A stretch of DNA of 58,629 nucleotides from Coxiellaceae bacterium (GCA_030680235.1 JAUXWQ010000068.1:1-58629), one strand, 5' to 3'; counted from the first letter of the stretch, positions 48,152 to 57,353 are shown. A program made the numbers and translations. Notes: generated by a model not told the origin, from the letters alone.

Positions 48152-48682
48152 ATGATGATGTCCACCCTATTTACTTTTCTTAAAGAAACACCGTGGTGGA
48201 TTTATCTTTTATCTTTTTGCTTGCTGCTCATTGGATTGAGCGCACTGCAACCTAAAGTTGTTTCTATTCTAAAATTGGCCATTTTGCCGATTTTCTTCAC
48301 TGCATTATCAATTCACACCCTAATGATTTCATTTACGATTAATACAATGACTATTGCCACATGGGCTGGCAGTATTTTATTTGGTATCTTGCTCGGATTA
48401 GTCCTGGCAAGCGGTCATGATTATAAAGTTGATCGAAAAAATTTACTTATTTTACTTCCAGGAAATTGGATGCCACTTATTTTAATCTTAATTATTTTTG
48501 GCTCGAAATATTATTTTGGATACGAATTATCCATTGACCCGTCTATAGCGCAAAATACCAACTTTCAATTAATCATGCTTGCTATTTCAGGTAGCTGTAC
48601 AGGCGTATTTATCGGCGTATTTATTTCTTATCTTTATTATTTTTTTACTGCAAAATCTGTTGATTTAAAAGCAATTGATTAA
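48152..48682 (+). CDS. Integral membrane protein, 176 aa, unknown function
   Basis: Five or so hydrophobic helices cover most of the protein (WWIYLLSFCLLLIGLSAL, VSILKLAILPIFFTALSIH, IATWAGSILFGILLGLVLA, NWMPLILILIIFGSKYYFG, LIMLAISGSCTGVFIGVFIS). The central GHDYKVDRKN is the only hydrophilic loop of note. It resembles small uncharacterised families of the DUF6622 kind, by eye only. GGAG precedes the ATG. It is divergent from the carotenoid oxygenase operon and shares the intergenic region with the palindrome, so it may be co-regulated. The 266 nt downstream hold no gene I can support. Confidence 0.75.
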   Translation: MMMSTLFTFLKETPWWIYLLSFCLLLIGLSALQPKVVSILKLAILPIFFTALSIHTLMISFTINTMTIATWAGSILFGILLGLVLASGHDYKVDRKNLLILLPGNWMPLILILIIFGSKYYFGYELSIDPSIAQNTNFQLIMLAISGSCTGVFIGVFISYLYYFFTAKSVDLKAID

Positions 48683-48948
48683 AGACGTGGGAATCGTGCC
48701 CTTTATAAGCAACTTGAAAGCATCACCCCATTGAAATAATATTTCCTATTCTGCTAAAGCAAAAGATATAATGACCGATGAAACCCAATCACTATGTTCC
48801 AGTATAATCATAGCTCTGATTTTTCTCTCTACTGCCTTAATTTAATACCTTGATAATCGATAAATCACATTTATTTTTATTTTTTCTATAATCCATCCGC
48901 ATTTTTCATGGTAAAATACCAAGGTAAAAATCTTGTGTTCGGAACTTT

Positions 48949-49725
48949 ATGCCTTCAAAAAAAATATTACTCTTTAACCAAAAAAAAATGCTACTCAAAA
49001 ATTTAGGCAGTCATTTTATTTTGCCAGATTTTAATGCGATGGCTATCGATAATAATAAAAATTATTTTATTGGTAACTTCAATGGCGCTAATTGTTATGC
49101 TTTAGAGTGTGAGTTTATGCATACACTCGATGACTGTGAATGGCTCCCCATTAAAACAGCGATGGAACTTTGCAGCAAAGAATGGTTCGGCGTAATTGCA
49201 CGTGCGTGCCAACTTATTGAATGGGATAAAAATCATCAATATTGTGGGAAATGCGGCGAAAAAACAACCCTAGTTGAAAATCATTTTGAAAGACGTTGCA
49301 ACCACTGTCATTTATTTTTCTTTAGCAAAATATCACCTGCCATTATTGTTTTGATCAAAAAAGAAAATAGTCTGTTAATGGCGAGAAAAAAAGAATTTCC
49401 GGAGGGTGTTTATGCACTCATTGCTGGCTTTGTAGAGCCTGGGGAGACATTTGAAGAAACCGTGCATCGTGAAGCCTATGAAGAAGTGGGCATTGCCGTG
49501 AAAAATATTGTTTACGCCGGATCACAGTCGTGGCCATTTCCAGATTCATTAATGGTAGCATTTTATGCAGATTATGCTGGCGGGGAAATATGTTACAACG
49601 ACGGCGAAATTGAGCATGCGGATTGGTATGATGCAAACAACTTACCCGGCTTTCCCTCTTCATCCATCAGTATTGCCAAAAAAATGATTGATGATTTTTG
49701 TAATGGCAAAGGCTCACCGCCATAA
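48949..49725 (+). CDS. nudC: NAD(H) pyrophosphatase / RNA NAD-decapping enzyme NudC
   Basis: Nudix hydrolase (258 aa) that cleaves NADH to NMNH and AMP and removes NAD caps from RNA. A zinc ribbon has Cys99, Cys102, Cys117 and Cys120 (YCGKCGEK, RRCNHCHL). The Nudix box GFVEPGETFEETVHREAYEEVG spans about 160-181. The family marker SQPWPFPxS appears as SQSWPFPDS at 192-200, with Pro replaced by Ser. GGAAC sits near the ATG. It is a single gene. Confidence 0.93.
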   Translation: MPSKKILLFNQKKMLLKNLGSHFILPDFNAMAIDNNKNYFIGNFNGANCYALECEFMHTLDDCEWLPIKTAMELCSKEWFGVIARACQLIEWDKNHQYCGKCGEKTTLVENHFERRCNHCHLFFFSKISPAIIVLIKKENSLLMARKKEFPEGVYALIAGFVEPGETFEETVHREAYEEVGIAVKNIVYAGSQSWPFPDSLMVAFYADYAGGEICYNDGEIEHADWYDANNLPGFPSSSISIAKKMIDDFCNGKGSPP

Positions 49726-49764
49726 CTTAAGGAAAAAGCCTTGCATAGGCATTCATGCTTTACA

Positions 49765-50280
49765 TTATTTAAACTTTTGTAACTGACACTCTTTCAGATA
49801 AAAAATACCAAACAGTAAAAAAAGAATGCTGGAAATTCCTGTCACAATTTCTAACCAAGAAACAATTTTTTTGGCCATTTCCAATTTATTCTTTCCTTCC
49901 GTCAAGGCAATCTTGCCCGCTGCTAATTTTGCTTGACCCACTTTGACTTTTTGTTTTCCTTCAGCTACCTGCCGATCACCAGAAGCAATTTTATGATCAA
50001 CATGTTTAAAGATCATATTGGTTACAGGCATATATTTTATAATGGCAACCGGCGTATGGTTCACGGTGCCATAGACACCTTTTGCGTCAGATAACTTATT
50101 TTCACCTGTTTTCAACCTTACTTCACCTGCCTGCAACATTTTTTGACCGGCATCATACTGCTTTTGCCCTACCAATAATTGCTTTTCGCCAGCATCAATT
50201 TTTTTGTTTAGCACATGGCAGGTGATTATAGATACAAAGAAAAATAACGCAGAAACAACCAATCCGATTTGTTTGAGCAT
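49765..50280 (-). CDS. Small membrane protein with two blocks of glycine-every-seventh-residue repeats
   Basis: A 171-aa protein with a helix at each end (about 5-22 and 142-162), so the middle 115 residues face one compartment. Gly31, 38, 45, 52, 59 then Ala66, and Gly101, 108, 115, 122, 129 then Ala136, are exactly seven apart, and the two blocks are offset by exactly 70 residues. A large hydrophobic residue follows each Gly by four (Leu35, Tyr42, Leu49, Leu56, Leu63; Val105, Val112, Leu119, Leu126, Leu133). Such heptads occur in the extracellular arms of YhgE/Pip and some MMPL proteins. No known family is recognised. Confidence 0.75.
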   Translation of the reverse strand: MLKQIGLVVSALFFFVSIITCHVLNKKIDAGEKQLLVGQKQYDAGQKMLQAGEVRLKTGENKLSDAKGVYGTVNHTPVAIIKYMPVTNMIFKHVDHKIASGDRQVAEGKQKVKVGQAKLAAGKIALTEGKNKLEMAKKIVSWLEIVTGISSILFLLFGIFYLKECQLQKFK

Positions 50281-50514
50281 GTATGCATCCTTGATGTGAT
50301 CACAGCGACTTTAACCCTATGTTAACAAAAAATTTCTGCAAAATGCCACAGCAATTCATCCCTTATCTGCCCCACCTCTCACCATTTTCAGACTTGACCT
50401 TTTAATCTAATTACCAAGCATGCTATGTTAGAGTCTGTTTACAATTGGATCGCCCTACTGCAACCAAATGTAAAAAGACCCTGACAAAAGCCATTTGAAA
50501 AAAGGATGTTTTCT

Positions 50515-51150
50515 ATGTGTTTTTCAGCGACAGCAAGCTTTTCTGCAGCCGGCTTTCTTACTTGTGCTGGTTTATATGCCTTATCAGCCGCTAAAACAAA
50601 ATCATACTACTTGTTAGCATTCATCCCATTATTATTTGCTTTACAACAAGCATCTGAAGGGATTATTTGGTTAACACATACGCATCCAGAGCACGCTTAC
50701 TGCCTTAATGTCTCCTCTCGTGTCTTTTTAATATTTGCATTTCTAGTTTGGCCAATATGGATACCCATTGCTTTATTTTTCCCCGAAAAACAAAAAAAAC
50801 GTCAATGTTTCATTGGTGCTTTAATTGTGCTTGGTATCGCTTTATCAGCGTTTGGCGGCTATCAATTCAGTGCTTATCAAGACAGCATGACTATTATTTC
50901 AAATCACGTGCAATACGCGACGGGCTTTTCAGGAAAAATATCACCCAATATTTATTTGTTAACTTATGCATGCGCTACAATACTACCATTTTTTATTTCT
51001 TCGCTAAGATGGAGTAAATTGTCTGGAATAGTACTTTTAGGCTCATTAATTTTTACAGACATTATTATGACGAACGTATTTATTTCAGTATGGTGCTTTT
51101 TTGCCGCTGTTTTAAGTGGTTTTATGGTTTTGATGGTAAAAAATAATTAA
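50515..51150 (+). CDS. DUF6629 family membrane protein
   Basis: A 211-aa protein starting MCFSATASFSAAGFL, the signature opening of DUF6629. It has about seven helices, with FALQQASEGIIWL in the second to third segment. AAGGA stands 8 nt before ATG 50515; an ATG nine bases earlier is less likely. Function unknown. It stands alone between a leftward gene and pgeF, transcribed towards the latter. Confidence 0.85.
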   Translation: MCFSATASFSAAGFLTCAGLYALSAAKTKSYYLLAFIPLLFALQQASEGIIWLTHTHPEHAYCLNVSSRVFLIFAFLVWPIWIPIALFFPEKQKKRQCFIGALIVLGIALSAFGGYQFSAYQDSMTIISNHVQYATGFSGKISPNIYLLTYACATILPFFISSLRWSKLSGIVLLGSLIFTDIIMTNVFISVWCFFAAVLSGFMVLMVKNN

Positions 51151-51228
51151 TTACAGAAAACCTTCTGATCCAAAGACGCAATAAATTGCGTCTTTGCCAC
51201 GGATCGCAATGCTTGCATAAATAAGCGA

Positions 51229-51933
51229 TTACGCAACACTTAAATAAATAACAGATGGCTGCCTTCCCGCCTTATTTTTTTCGCGCCTAACAGAACAAAA
51301 ATCATTATGACAAATCGTGCAACGATGATTTGAATCATCTATTTGAGATAATGAAAATCCTGTTTTTTGAAGCTCAATCAATGCTGCTTTTTTCGGATGA
51401 AAATAAATTTTTCCATCCCGACTTTCTACTATTTTAGTATCCACTAAAGTGTCATCAAAATATTCTAAAAAATCCGGCTTTACTTCATAACAACAAACAT
51501 CTGCTGAAGGTCCTATAAATACTTTTAAATCATGCAAATCTGTTCCAAAATTAAGCTGCATTTTATCAACTGTTTCTGTAATAATGTTGAGCGATAAGCC
51601 TTTCCAGCCTGCATGAATAGCAGCAATAGCATCATTTTTAGTATCCACTATAAAAAGCGGCACGCAATCTGCGGTAACAACACCAATACCTATATTTTTT
51701 TGCTGCGTAATAATTGCATCGCCTTCAATTTCAAAGAGCGTCATGGATTTTTTTGGCATTTTATCAAGGTAAAAAACAGATTTACTGTGCGTTTGTTTTA
51801 AGAAAAATAAACGATCAACTGCTATTTTTTCCGATAATTTTTTGAAGTGACTATTCTCATAAATACCATTACGCTGGAGATCGTCGGATTTTGAACCAAA
51901 ATAGGCGGTTATGTTGTTTCCTTTAATTAGCAT
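51229..51933 (-). CDS. pgeF: Purine nucleoside phosphorylase / laccase-domain protein PgeF (YfiH)
   Basis: A 234-aa DUF152 protein. GVVTADCVPLFIVD, AAIHAGWKGLSLNII and FIGPSADVCCYEV contain the zinc ligands (Cys in ADC, His in IHAGWKG, and the C-terminal SNHRCTICHNDFCSVRR His). The family removes mis-incorporated amino acids from peptidoglycan precursors in E. coli and has adenosine/purine phosphorolysis activity in other members. GGAG lies 8 nt before the ATG. It overlaps the end of the upstream MFS gene by 11 nt, so they form an operon. Confidence 0.9.
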   Translation of the reverse strand: MLIKGNNITAYFGSKSDDLQRNGIYENSHFKKLSEKIAVDRLFFLKQTHSKSVFYLDKMPKKSMTLFEIEGDAIITQQKNIGIGVVTADCVPLFIVDTKNDAIAAIHAGWKGLSLNIITETVDKMQLNFGTDLHDLKVFIGPSADVCCYEVKPDFLEYFDDTLVDTKIVESRDGKIYFHPKKAALIELQKTGFSLSQIDDSNHRCTICHNDFCSVRREKNKAGRQPSVIYLSVA

Positions 51934-53179
51934 GAGTGGGCTCCAATTTTACACGCGATACTGTACGTTTTTCCACTATAATCCCAATCACTAAAAATAC
52001 TACGGCTAAATACAACGGCATATTTTTATAAAGTGACATTAAAAACCCGCTATTAAAGGCTGTTAACACCCACGCAAGATAAAGCAAAGCGCTTAAATAA
52101 CCCATCAACAAACCTTGGTATTTTGCATCCACTTTATTGGAAATAATGGTGATAAGGCTGATATAAGCCATCCCCGTACACAGAGCGACAACTGATGCAA
52201 AAAACCATTGCGCCAGTGAAAATGGAATTGTTGCGCAAGCAAGAAGCCCAATCAATACAAGAAAAACATTAGCGATAAGCATTTTTTTAAGTGTGAAAAA
52301 TCTGAGCAGTACAGGATAAATAATTAATAATCCAAACGACATTGCTATACCCATACTTGCACTAAAAATGCTGATTTTTTCAATAGAAAAATGCCATTTC
52401 AATTGCAATAAAAGATCAATCGATTGATAGTATTGACTCCATCCTAACTCCAAACAAAAAAACAAAACAACAAGTGCACCAATTGAATACTGCTTAATTA
52501 TTTTAGGCAGCCCAGCTATGGTTTCAAAGAATCCAATAGTGTTTATCATGCTCTTTTTTGATAGGGTTTCTTTGAAGAAGTAGGCAATTAAAATAAAACA
52601 AAATGCGCTCATGCCTAATGAGAACACAAACGGCGTAATAACATGAAAATAAGGCTCAATATGAGAATCCGATAACAATCCGCCCGCTAAAGGTCCTACA
52701 ATTAATGCCAATGTCATCATAAATGCTATAAAACTTAAATACCTCGCCTTTTCGTCACCCGTACATAAATCAGCAACAGCTGCTTGTGCAACTGGTTGGC
52801 TTGCACTGCCAATCCCAGAAATAAATCTACCTATGAAGATAAGGACAATATTTTTTTGTATAATGCCAACCATTGGCAATAAAAAACCAAGAAAAACAAA
52901 GCCGATACAAAACAGTAATGTCTTTTTTCTCCCAAATTTATCAGAAGCACGGCCAATGATTGGCGCAAAAATCAAAGCAGAAAACATTGATAACGCTATC
53001 ATGATGCCTGTTAACATATTACGCACTGCAAGCGATGTACTTTCCGGCAATAACGCATAATGATTGTGGTAAAAAATCTTAAGCAAGACAGGGATAATGA
53101 CAAAAAAACTAAAGGAATCAATGAAAATAAGTAATAGCATTGGAAAAAGACGATAAAAATAACTGAGTTTTCCTCGCAT
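51923..53179 (-). CDS. MFS transporter (TetA/DHA1-like)
   Basis: A 418-aa, 12-helix transporter. DSFSFFVIIPVLLKIF in helix 1, PIIGRASDKFGRKKTLL (motif A) and IGRFISGIGSASQPVAQAAVADL with GPLAGGLLSD (motif C) are typical of DHA1 drug exporters. AAGG precedes the ATG. It is divergent from a second MFS gene and overlaps pgeF at the 3' end. Substrate unknown. Confidence 0.88.
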   Translation of the reverse strand: MRGKLSYFYRLFPMLLLIFIDSFSFFVIIPVLLKIFYHNHYALLPESTSLAVRNMLTGIMIALSMFSALIFAPIIGRASDKFGRKKTLLFCIGFVFLGFLLPMVGIIQKNIVLIFIGRFISGIGSASQPVAQAAVADLCTGDEKARYLSFIAFMMTLALIVGPLAGGLLSDSHIEPYFHVITPFVFSLGMSAFCFILIAYFFKETLSKKSMINTIGFFETIAGLPKIIKQYSIGALVVLFFCLELGWSQYYQSIDLLLQLKWHFSIEKISIFSASMGIAMSFGLLIIYPVLLRFFTLKKMLIANVFLVLIGLLACATIPFSLAQWFFASVVALCTGMAYISLITIISNKVDAKYQGLLMGYLSALLYLAWVLTAFNSGFLMSLYKNMPLYLAVVFLVIGIIVEKRTVSRVKLEPTHAN

Positions 53180-53230
53180 AAAAACGACCTTTCAGATGAA
53201 TCAATAGTGGCCACATGGTATACTTCGTTC

Positions 53231-54616
53231 ATGCTAATTTCTATCAAAAAAATCACAATGATTGTCGTTGCCATTACGTTATTTATGGATGTGATGGACA
53301 GCAATATTCTCAATACAGCCGCTCCCGTTATGGCGGCCAGTTTTCACGTTAATCCCGTTGATTTAAAAGTTGCGATGATCAGCTATCTGCTCAGCTTTGC
53401 TATTTTTATTCCGACGAGCGGCTGGTTTTCCGATAAATTTGGTACAAAACGCATTTTTATTGGCGCACTCACCTTATTCACGCTTTCTTCATTTTTTTGT
53501 GGCTTTGCAACAACATTACCTGAAATTGTTTTTGCACGCTTCATTCAAGGCATTGGTGGCGCCTTTATGATATCGCTTGGACGACTCATGATTGCACGTG
53601 TTTTTCAACGCAATGAACTCGTGGAAGCAATGAATGCCGTGATCATGGTTGTTTCCATTGGCGTAATGATTGGGCCTTATATTGGCGGCGTGATTGTCGA
53701 CAACTGGAGCTGGTCATGGATTTTTTGGGTAAATCTTCCCGTGGGTATCGTCTTGATTACCCTGTCTGCACTTTTTTTAAAAGATACTGCTGAAAAAAAT
53801 TCAACGCCATTTGATTTTATTGGCTTCATTTTATTCGGTGGCGGGCTTGCGCTATTGTGTTTTTCACTGTCAGAAGTCAGTGAGTCCAATGGCAATACAA
53901 AAGCCGCTCTATTAAAATTATTAATAGCAATCACTACCCTACTTCTCTATGTGATTTATGCGCTCAGAAAAAGACACCCCCTTATACAATTACCGCTTTT
54001 TAAAATACGTACTTTCAGCATTTCGGTATTTGGCAACTTATTGGCGCGCTTAGGATTTGGCGGCATCCCTTTTTTACTCCCTTTGATGCAACAAACCAGT
54101 TTTGGTTTTAGCGCACAGCTGTCCGGTTTATTGTTAATGCCTATCTCTTTCGGCATTATTTTTGCGAAAATAATTACACTAAAGCTATTGCGAAAAATGG
54201 GATACCGCAATTATCTTATCGGCAATACCCTATGCGTCGGCATTATTTTATATGCGTTTCAGCTCATTACCCGAGACAGCTCGCTACTATTCATTAGTAT
54301 AATGACCTTTGTTTTTGGAACTTTTATTGCCATGCAATACACAGCCATGAACTCTCTTGCTTTTTCTGATATCACAGATGAAAAATTAAGTGCCTCAACT
54401 AGCATTACCTCAACCGTTCAAATTTTGGGGCAAACACTTGGCGTTGCAACAGGGGCCATTTTCTTGCGATTATTTTCAACCAACTTATCCTTAACGCCAG
54501 CTGCTTTTCATAAAACTTTTGTTGGGTTATCTGTCCTGACTTTTTTATCTGTTATTATATTTATGCAATTAAAATCAGACGATGGTCTTGCCATGATCAT
54601 TAAAAATAAGAATTAA
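53231..54616 (+). CDS. MFS transporter, DHA2 (EmrB/QacA-like)
   Basis: A transporter of about 461 aa with 14 likely helices. MDVMDSNILNTAAPVMAASF (motif D1), GWFSDKFGTKRIFIG (motif A) and GVMIGPYIGGVIVDNWSWSWIFWVNLPVGI (motif C) define the DHA2 family. The start at ATG 53231 is chosen because it leaves a normal N-terminus; GTG 53207 is possible and neither has a clear ribosome binding site. The rarA ATG begins 3 nt after its stop, so the two are co-transcribed. Confidence 0.88.
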   Translation: MLISIKKITMIVVAITLFMDVMDSNILNTAAPVMAASFHVNPVDLKVAMISYLLSFAIFIPTSGWFSDKFGTKRIFIGALTLFTLSSFFCGFATTLPEIVFARFIQGIGGAFMISLGRLMIARVFQRNELVEAMNAVIMVVSIGVMIGPYIGGVIVDNWSWSWIFWVNLPVGIVLITLSALFLKDTAEKNSTPFDFIGFILFGGGLALLCFSLSEVSESNGNTKAALLKLLIAITTLLLYVIYALRKRHPLIQLPLFKIRTFSISVFGNLLARLGFGGIPFLLPLMQQTSFGFSAQLSGLLLMPISFGIIFAKIITLKLLRKMGYRNYLIGNTLCVGIILYAFQLITRDSSLLFISIMTFVFGTFIAMQYTAMNSLAFSDITDEKLSASTSITSTVQILGQTLGVATGAIFLRLFSTNLSLTPAAFHKTFVGLSVLTFLSVIIFMQLKSDDGLAMIIKNKN

Positions 54617-54618
54617 CC

Positions 54619-55896
54619 ATGCATAATACTCAACCGCTTGCGCGCAGAATGCGCCCGAAAACGCTAGCCCAGTTTATTGGACAATCTCATTTACTATCCC
54701 CCGGGAAGCCACTGTACCTCGCAATCACACACAAAAAATTACATTCCATGATTTTGTGGGGGCCTCCTGGTGTCGGTAAAACAGCCCTTGCGGAATTAAT
54801 GGCAAACAATAGTCATGCACATATTGAACGTTTGTCAGCCGTCTTATCTGGCGTAAAAGAAATTCGCGAGGTGATCGCCCATGCAGAAAAAAGACTATCC
54901 ACACAATCTACCATCTTATTTGTTGATGAAATTCATCGCTTCAATAAAGGGCAACAAGATGCTTTTTTACCGCATGTAGAACAAGGTACGATCACACTCA
55001 TTGGCGCAACAACAGAAAATCCCTCATTTCACTTAAATAACGCCCTCTTATCTCGCGCACGTGTTTATGTTTTAAAATCGCTTTCAGAAACAGATTTACT
55101 CAAAGTCATTGATCAAGCCTTATCAGATACTGAAAATGGTTTTGGAAACTTTTGCATCGATTTCCCAGACCCTTTAAAAAAGCACTTGATCCAATTCTCA
55201 GATGGGGATGCGCGATTTTGCCTCAATATCCTTGAAATTCTCGCGGATTTTTCAACAACTGACAATAATATTACAGTGACTGAAACCTTATTAGACTCAA
55301 TACTCACACAAAATGTTCGACGTTTTGACAAAGGCGGCGATGCTTTTTATGATCAAATTTCTGCCCTACACAAATCAGTTCGCGGATCGGATCCTGATGC
55401 TGCTTTGTACTGGTTTTCTAGAATGCTTGACGCGGGCTGCGATCCACACTATATTGCGCGCCGTATCGTTCGAATTGCTTCTGAAGATATTGGCAATGCG
55501 GATCCACGCGCATTATCACTCGCTCTGGATGCCTGGCAAGCTTATGACAAGCTAGGATCCCCAGAAGGCGAGCTCATGTTAGCGCAAGCGGTGATTTTTC
55601 TTGCCTGTGCTGCAAAAAGTAATGCATCCTATCTTGCCTTTAATCATGCGATGCAAGATGTAAAAACCTTTGGAAGTTTGGATGTACCATTGCATTTACG
55701 CAACGCGCCAACTGCATTGATGAAACAATTGGACTTTGGAAAAAATTATCGTTATGCACATAATGAGCCAAATGCATTTGCACAAGGCGAACATTATTTT
55801 CCAGAAAAAATGGGTGAAAAAATTTATTACGAGCCTGTGCCTCGGGGACTTGAAATTAAAATTGCTGAAAAACTGAACATCTATCGCAAAAAATAA
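54619..55896 (+). CDS. rarA: Replication-associated recombination protein RarA (MgsA)
   Basis: A 425-aa AAA+ ATPase acting at stalled forks; related to clamp-loader subunits and human WRNIP1. RPKTLAQFIGQSHLL opens the protein, Walker A is GPPGVGKT (48-55), Walker B is FVDEIHRFNKGQQD near 104, and sensor 1 is GATTENPSF. DKGGDAFYDQISALHKSVRGSDPDAALYW starts the C-terminal tetramerisation domain. Complete. A U-rich hairpin follows. Confidence 0.95.
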   Translation: MHNTQPLARRMRPKTLAQFIGQSHLLSPGKPLYLAITHKKLHSMILWGPPGVGKTALAELMANNSHAHIERLSAVLSGVKEIREVIAHAEKRLSTQSTILFVDEIHRFNKGQQDAFLPHVEQGTITLIGATTENPSFHLNNALLSRARVYVLKSLSETDLLKVIDQALSDTENGFGNFCIDFPDPLKKHLIQFSDGDARFCLNILEILADFSTTDNNITVTETLLDSILTQNVRRFDKGGDAFYDQISALHKSVRGSDPDAALYWFSRMLDAGCDPHYIARRIVRIASEDIGNADPRALSLALDAWQAYDKLGSPEGELMLAQAVIFLACAAKSNASYLAFNHAMQDVKTFGSLDVPLHLRNAPTALMKQLDFGKNYRYAHNEPNAFAQGEHYFPEKMGEKIYYEPVPRGLEIKIAEKLNIYRKK

Positions 55897-55920
55897 TCGC
55901 TACTGATTCTTATTCATATT

Positions 55921-55953
55921 CTGATAAATACAGTATTTTTATCTGTTTTTGCT
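55921..55953 (+). terminator. Probable rho-independent terminator after rarA
   Basis: GATAAATAC pairs imperfectly with TATTTTTATC around AG (55923-55943), followed by TGTTTTTGCTTTCTTTTTT. The stem is A-T rich and has a bulge, so it is weak, but the U-rich tail and its position 25 nt after the stop support it. Confidence 0.5.
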
Positions 55954-55985
55954 TTCTTTTTTATTTTTTCATCAAATAAATTTCT

Positions 55986-56018
55986 CTTAAGGATTCCTTA
56001 AATATTCGCCTGTATGTT
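55986..56018 (+). promoter_or_regulatory. PmrA-type direct repeat and -10 upstream of the 424-aa hypothetical gene
   Basis: CTTAAG (55986-55991), five bases, then CTTAAA (55997-56002) matches the PmrA/BasR box YTTAAK-N5-YTTAAK at all positions but the last. TATGTT (56013-56018) lies 10 nt after it, so the box covers the -35 region, the usual arrangement for this activator. In Legionella and Coxiella, PmrA controls many secreted effector genes. No pmrA gene is in the window. Confidence 0.55.
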
Positions 56019-56062
56019 GCACGTATGGAATAACCATAAAGGAATATTTAATTTTTGATTAG

Positions 56063-57337
56063 ATGTTAAATAAGATTATGCGTAAATTGACACTTTTTCA
56101 GCTAAAACCTACATTATCCACAATTACTTCTATCGCTGCTCAGCGTTGTTTTAATAATACAATCCCAGATTCAAAAACTGCTCGATCGTCGCTTATAAAA
56201 GTAACACTTAAAGATCGTTCACTTACCCAAACCCACCCACTTCCCGTTGAAAACGCTTTAGTGACAACTGATCACAAGGGATATGTCTATAAGCATGACA
56301 ATGCCGACCCAACACACGCTCGCAATTTAACCATGCAGTCGTCTGAGACATTGCCAATGCGTGGACATTATCCTAATGGATTTAATGCACCTGAAACAAA
56401 AGAGGGTTATGAGCTTAGAATCATTCGACTGGCCAATGAAACTGCAGACTATCTTCTAGAAAATCCAGGCGCAAAAGTGCACTTTCAAGAATTCATGATT
56501 ACTGCGCCTACCAGAGCGCTCTTCATGAGCGTTCTGAAAAGCCATGGCATTACTCACCAACTTTATGCAACCCGTACTTTTAGTGTTGCAACACTGCTAC
56601 CAAAAAACAGTCCATTTCATTTAGCTAAAGAAATAATGAAAGAGATTAATGCTGATCCTCAATTAATAGGACGCTTTCTCGTATTTCACACAAGCGGCTC
56701 TTGTTATGAAATCAATGGCCATCTTCCTTTTCGTGGTACAGAAAAAGCGTTCAAAAAGATCTACCACATTATTTTTAAACATGTTGCAAACCATTTGGAT
56801 GATGGCTTAGAAACAGTTTCTATGACTGCTTATTTCGATACAAATTTGGCCCCAAAAATACAAAAAAAACTGCATAAAGAAGCCTATGAAGACTTTGTAG
56901 CAACGCGCGCTCCCAATGATCAGCCCATTAAAGGAAAATCCCTTCTGTTTGTCAGCGAAGCTTGTCATTTGCAAAACGAGGGTAATAATAAAAAAGTGCT
57001 TGTCTCTGTTGATAGCTGCAATGAAACGATCTTTCAAAAATCTCAATGTTATGGTTATGAACAAAAAACAGCTAGTGAGCCAAGAATACGATTTGGCTAC
57101 TATGCCAGCATGATTATTGGCGGTGGTGTTGTTGTTGCAAATACGATTGGAGATTTTGCGGGAGAAATCGCCGCTGAAAGCGCATTTGAAATCATTGCTC
57201 AAGAAACAGGTGTTAGCGTGTCCACTATGCTACACGCCGGATTTTTTGCTACGATCAGCAATGCCACGAAAAAATCATTTTCAGAAGAGCCGATGCTAGC
57301 GCTTAATGAAGACTGTTTTGGTAGAAAGCCTTCATAA
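56063..57337 (+). CDS. Hypothetical protein, 424 aa; effector candidate
   Basis: Not recognised. The first 35 residues have five basic residues, many Ser/Thr and no acidic residue (MLNKIMRKLTLFQLKPTLST, then ITSIAAQRCFNN), like a mitochondrial presequence. The central part (about 95-330) is a mixed alpha/beta region with ELRIIRLANETADYLLENPG and HFQEFMITAPTRALFMS. One hydrophobic, glycine-rich segment at about 345-370 (YYASMIIGGGVVVANTIGDFAG) could insert in a membrane. There is no Sec signal peptide. The start may be ATG 56063 or 56078; the ribosome binding site is poor. It has a PmrA-like box and is convergent with mip. Confidence 0.7.
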   Translation: MLNKIMRKLTLFQLKPTLSTITSIAAQRCFNNTIPDSKTARSSLIKVTLKDRSLTQTHPLPVENALVTTDHKGYVYKHDNADPTHARNLTMQSSETLPMRGHYPNGFNAPETKEGYELRIIRLANETADYLLENPGAKVHFQEFMITAPTRALFMSVLKSHGITHQLYATRTFSVATLLPKNSPFHLAKEIMKEINADPQLIGRFLVFHTSGSCYEINGHLPFRGTEKAFKKIYHIIFKHVANHLDDGLETVSMTAYFDTNLAPKIQKKLHKEAYEDFVATRAPNDQPIKGKSLLFVSEACHLQNEGNNKKVLVSVDSCNETIFQKSQCYGYEQKTASEPRIRFGYYASMIIGGGVVVANTIGDFAGEIAAESAFEIIAQETGVSVSTMLHAGFFATISNATKKSFSEEPMLALNEDCFGRKPS

Positions 57338-57353
57338 AATATAATTGATCAGT

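Noticed and set aside
53011-53313. A 100-codon minus-strand frame covering the gap between the two MFS genes
   Set aside because: It overlaps the starts of both transporters and would leave no promoter for either.
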